Shown: piece after piece, positions 63,695-64,000 of the stretch
Position numbering within the stretch: position 1 is the stretch's first letter
How the letters are laid out: every line of letters begins with the position of its first letter
Assembly: GCA_963743035.1 (NCBI GenBank)
Contig: CAVUOB010000005.1
Span: 310,001 to 374,000 of the forward strand
Length of the DNA: 64,000 bases
DNA from: PALSA-911 sp963743035
GTDB lineage: Bacteria; Pseudomonadota; Alphaproteobacteria; Acetobacterales; Acetobacteraceae
Reading direction: 5' to 3'
Notes under the pieces: generated by a model
What the model was told of the DNA's origin: nothing
What the model saw: the letters and a program-made list of their open reading frames with translations, nothing else
Database searches by the model: none
Translations under genes and position numbers: made by a program

Positions 63695-64000
63695 GCGGCC
63701 TGCATAACCTGCCGCCTGGTGTCGCGCACCGCGCGGCCGAATGCGGCGGCGCCGTGGCTCGATGACCGAAGGTCGCTCGGCGTGGCGGTGGGTGGGCTGG
63801 CGGTGCACCAGGACGCGGAGGTGACGTCGATCGGGCTTGACGATCCGGCGCTGGCGGCAGGCTGGTGGGATGCCGAGCGCGATGCGCGGCGCGTCTGGCG
63901 CTGGACATCGGGCGACGCGCGGATCGCGCGGCCTGAGCAGGCGCGCGCAGGCGCTTCAGCGCTGCCGGGCAGACACCGGACAGACGATGGACAACTGCAT
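63695..64000 (+). pseudogene. Hint-domain-protein C-terminal remnant (5' end missing, continues past window)
   Basis: An open frame after a TAG at 63692-63694 reads CRLVSRTARP, WLDDRRSLGVAVGGLAV and LDDPALAAGWWDAERDARR with VWRWTSGDARIARP. This pattern (LVSR, DDRRxLGV, LDDPALxxGWW, RWTxGDA) is that of the C-terminal extension of Hint-domain proteins common in Acetobacteraceae. The Hint domain itself is absent upstream, and the last 25 codons look unlike the family, so it is probably a decayed or transferred fragment. Confidence 0.45.

Overview
The window looks like chromosomal DNA of a high-GC alphaproteobacterium, most likely a member of the Acetobacteraceae. The grounds are very GC-rich codon use, a hopanoid transporter (HpnN), an AtzG/AtzE amidase pair, a fragment resembling the C-terminal part of acetobacterial Hint-domain proteins, and a candidate EcfG-type promoter. 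This placement is inference; there is no rRNA and only one tRNA (Pro-CGG).

Layout. 0-12.6 kb: end of a DUF2076 gene, Bcr/CflA efflux pump, class-I-amidotransferase-like hydrolase plus SDR pair, hpnN, a YciF/Mn-catalase stress operon, an outer-membrane protein, a quinone-oxidoreductase-like enzyme, a D-2-hydroxyacid dehydrogenase and two RNA-modification genes. 12.9-16.4 kb: complete rmlBACD dTDP-rhamnose operon on the minus strand, carrying ten apparent single-base insertions. 16.5-22.1 kb: crcB, an orphan Tat-type peptide-binding protein, and a marR-emrA-emrB efflux operon. 22-30 kb: a large repeat-bearing glycosyltransferase, a two-gene chromate transporter, an aldo/keto reductase and a secreted GH42-like glycosidase. 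30-36 kb: ugpAEC without ugpB, then atzG-atzE and tRNA-Pro. 36-41.4 kb: LOG-family protein, cytochrome c-prime and b561, a LysM protein, and psd plus pssA for phosphatidylethanolamine synthesis. 41.5-59 kb: a surface-polysaccharide region with glycosyltransferases, a CDP-sugar operon led by rfbF, methyltransferases, an O-acyltransferase, a Tn3 transposase remnant and a DUF1796 protein. 59-64 kb: a three-gene CoA-transferase operon, a divergent MerA-like flavoprotein and the Hint-like remnant.

Two families of structured intergenic repeats run through the window. Three copies of a 270-272 bp element (near 12.7, 20.3 and 35.9 kb) are built as a palindrome of hairpins around a central 20-21 bp stem whose sequence differs between copies while pairing stays perfect. 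One copy fills the space from the emrA stop codon to the emrB start codon exactly. Several copies of a second, 46-47 nt hairpin (29.5, 37.5, 40.4 and 43.8 kb), usually preceded by a CTTTGTTTT-type motif, also show compensated base changes. These families are the best candidates here for an undescribed mobile or RNA-level system.

A caution on data quality: at least seventeen frameshifts interrupt otherwise well-preserved genes between 2 and 30.4 kb, nearly all single extra bases, and I found none from 31 to 63.6 kb. Insertion-type sequencing error is the simplest reading. The affected genes are annotated as whole genes with the break points described.
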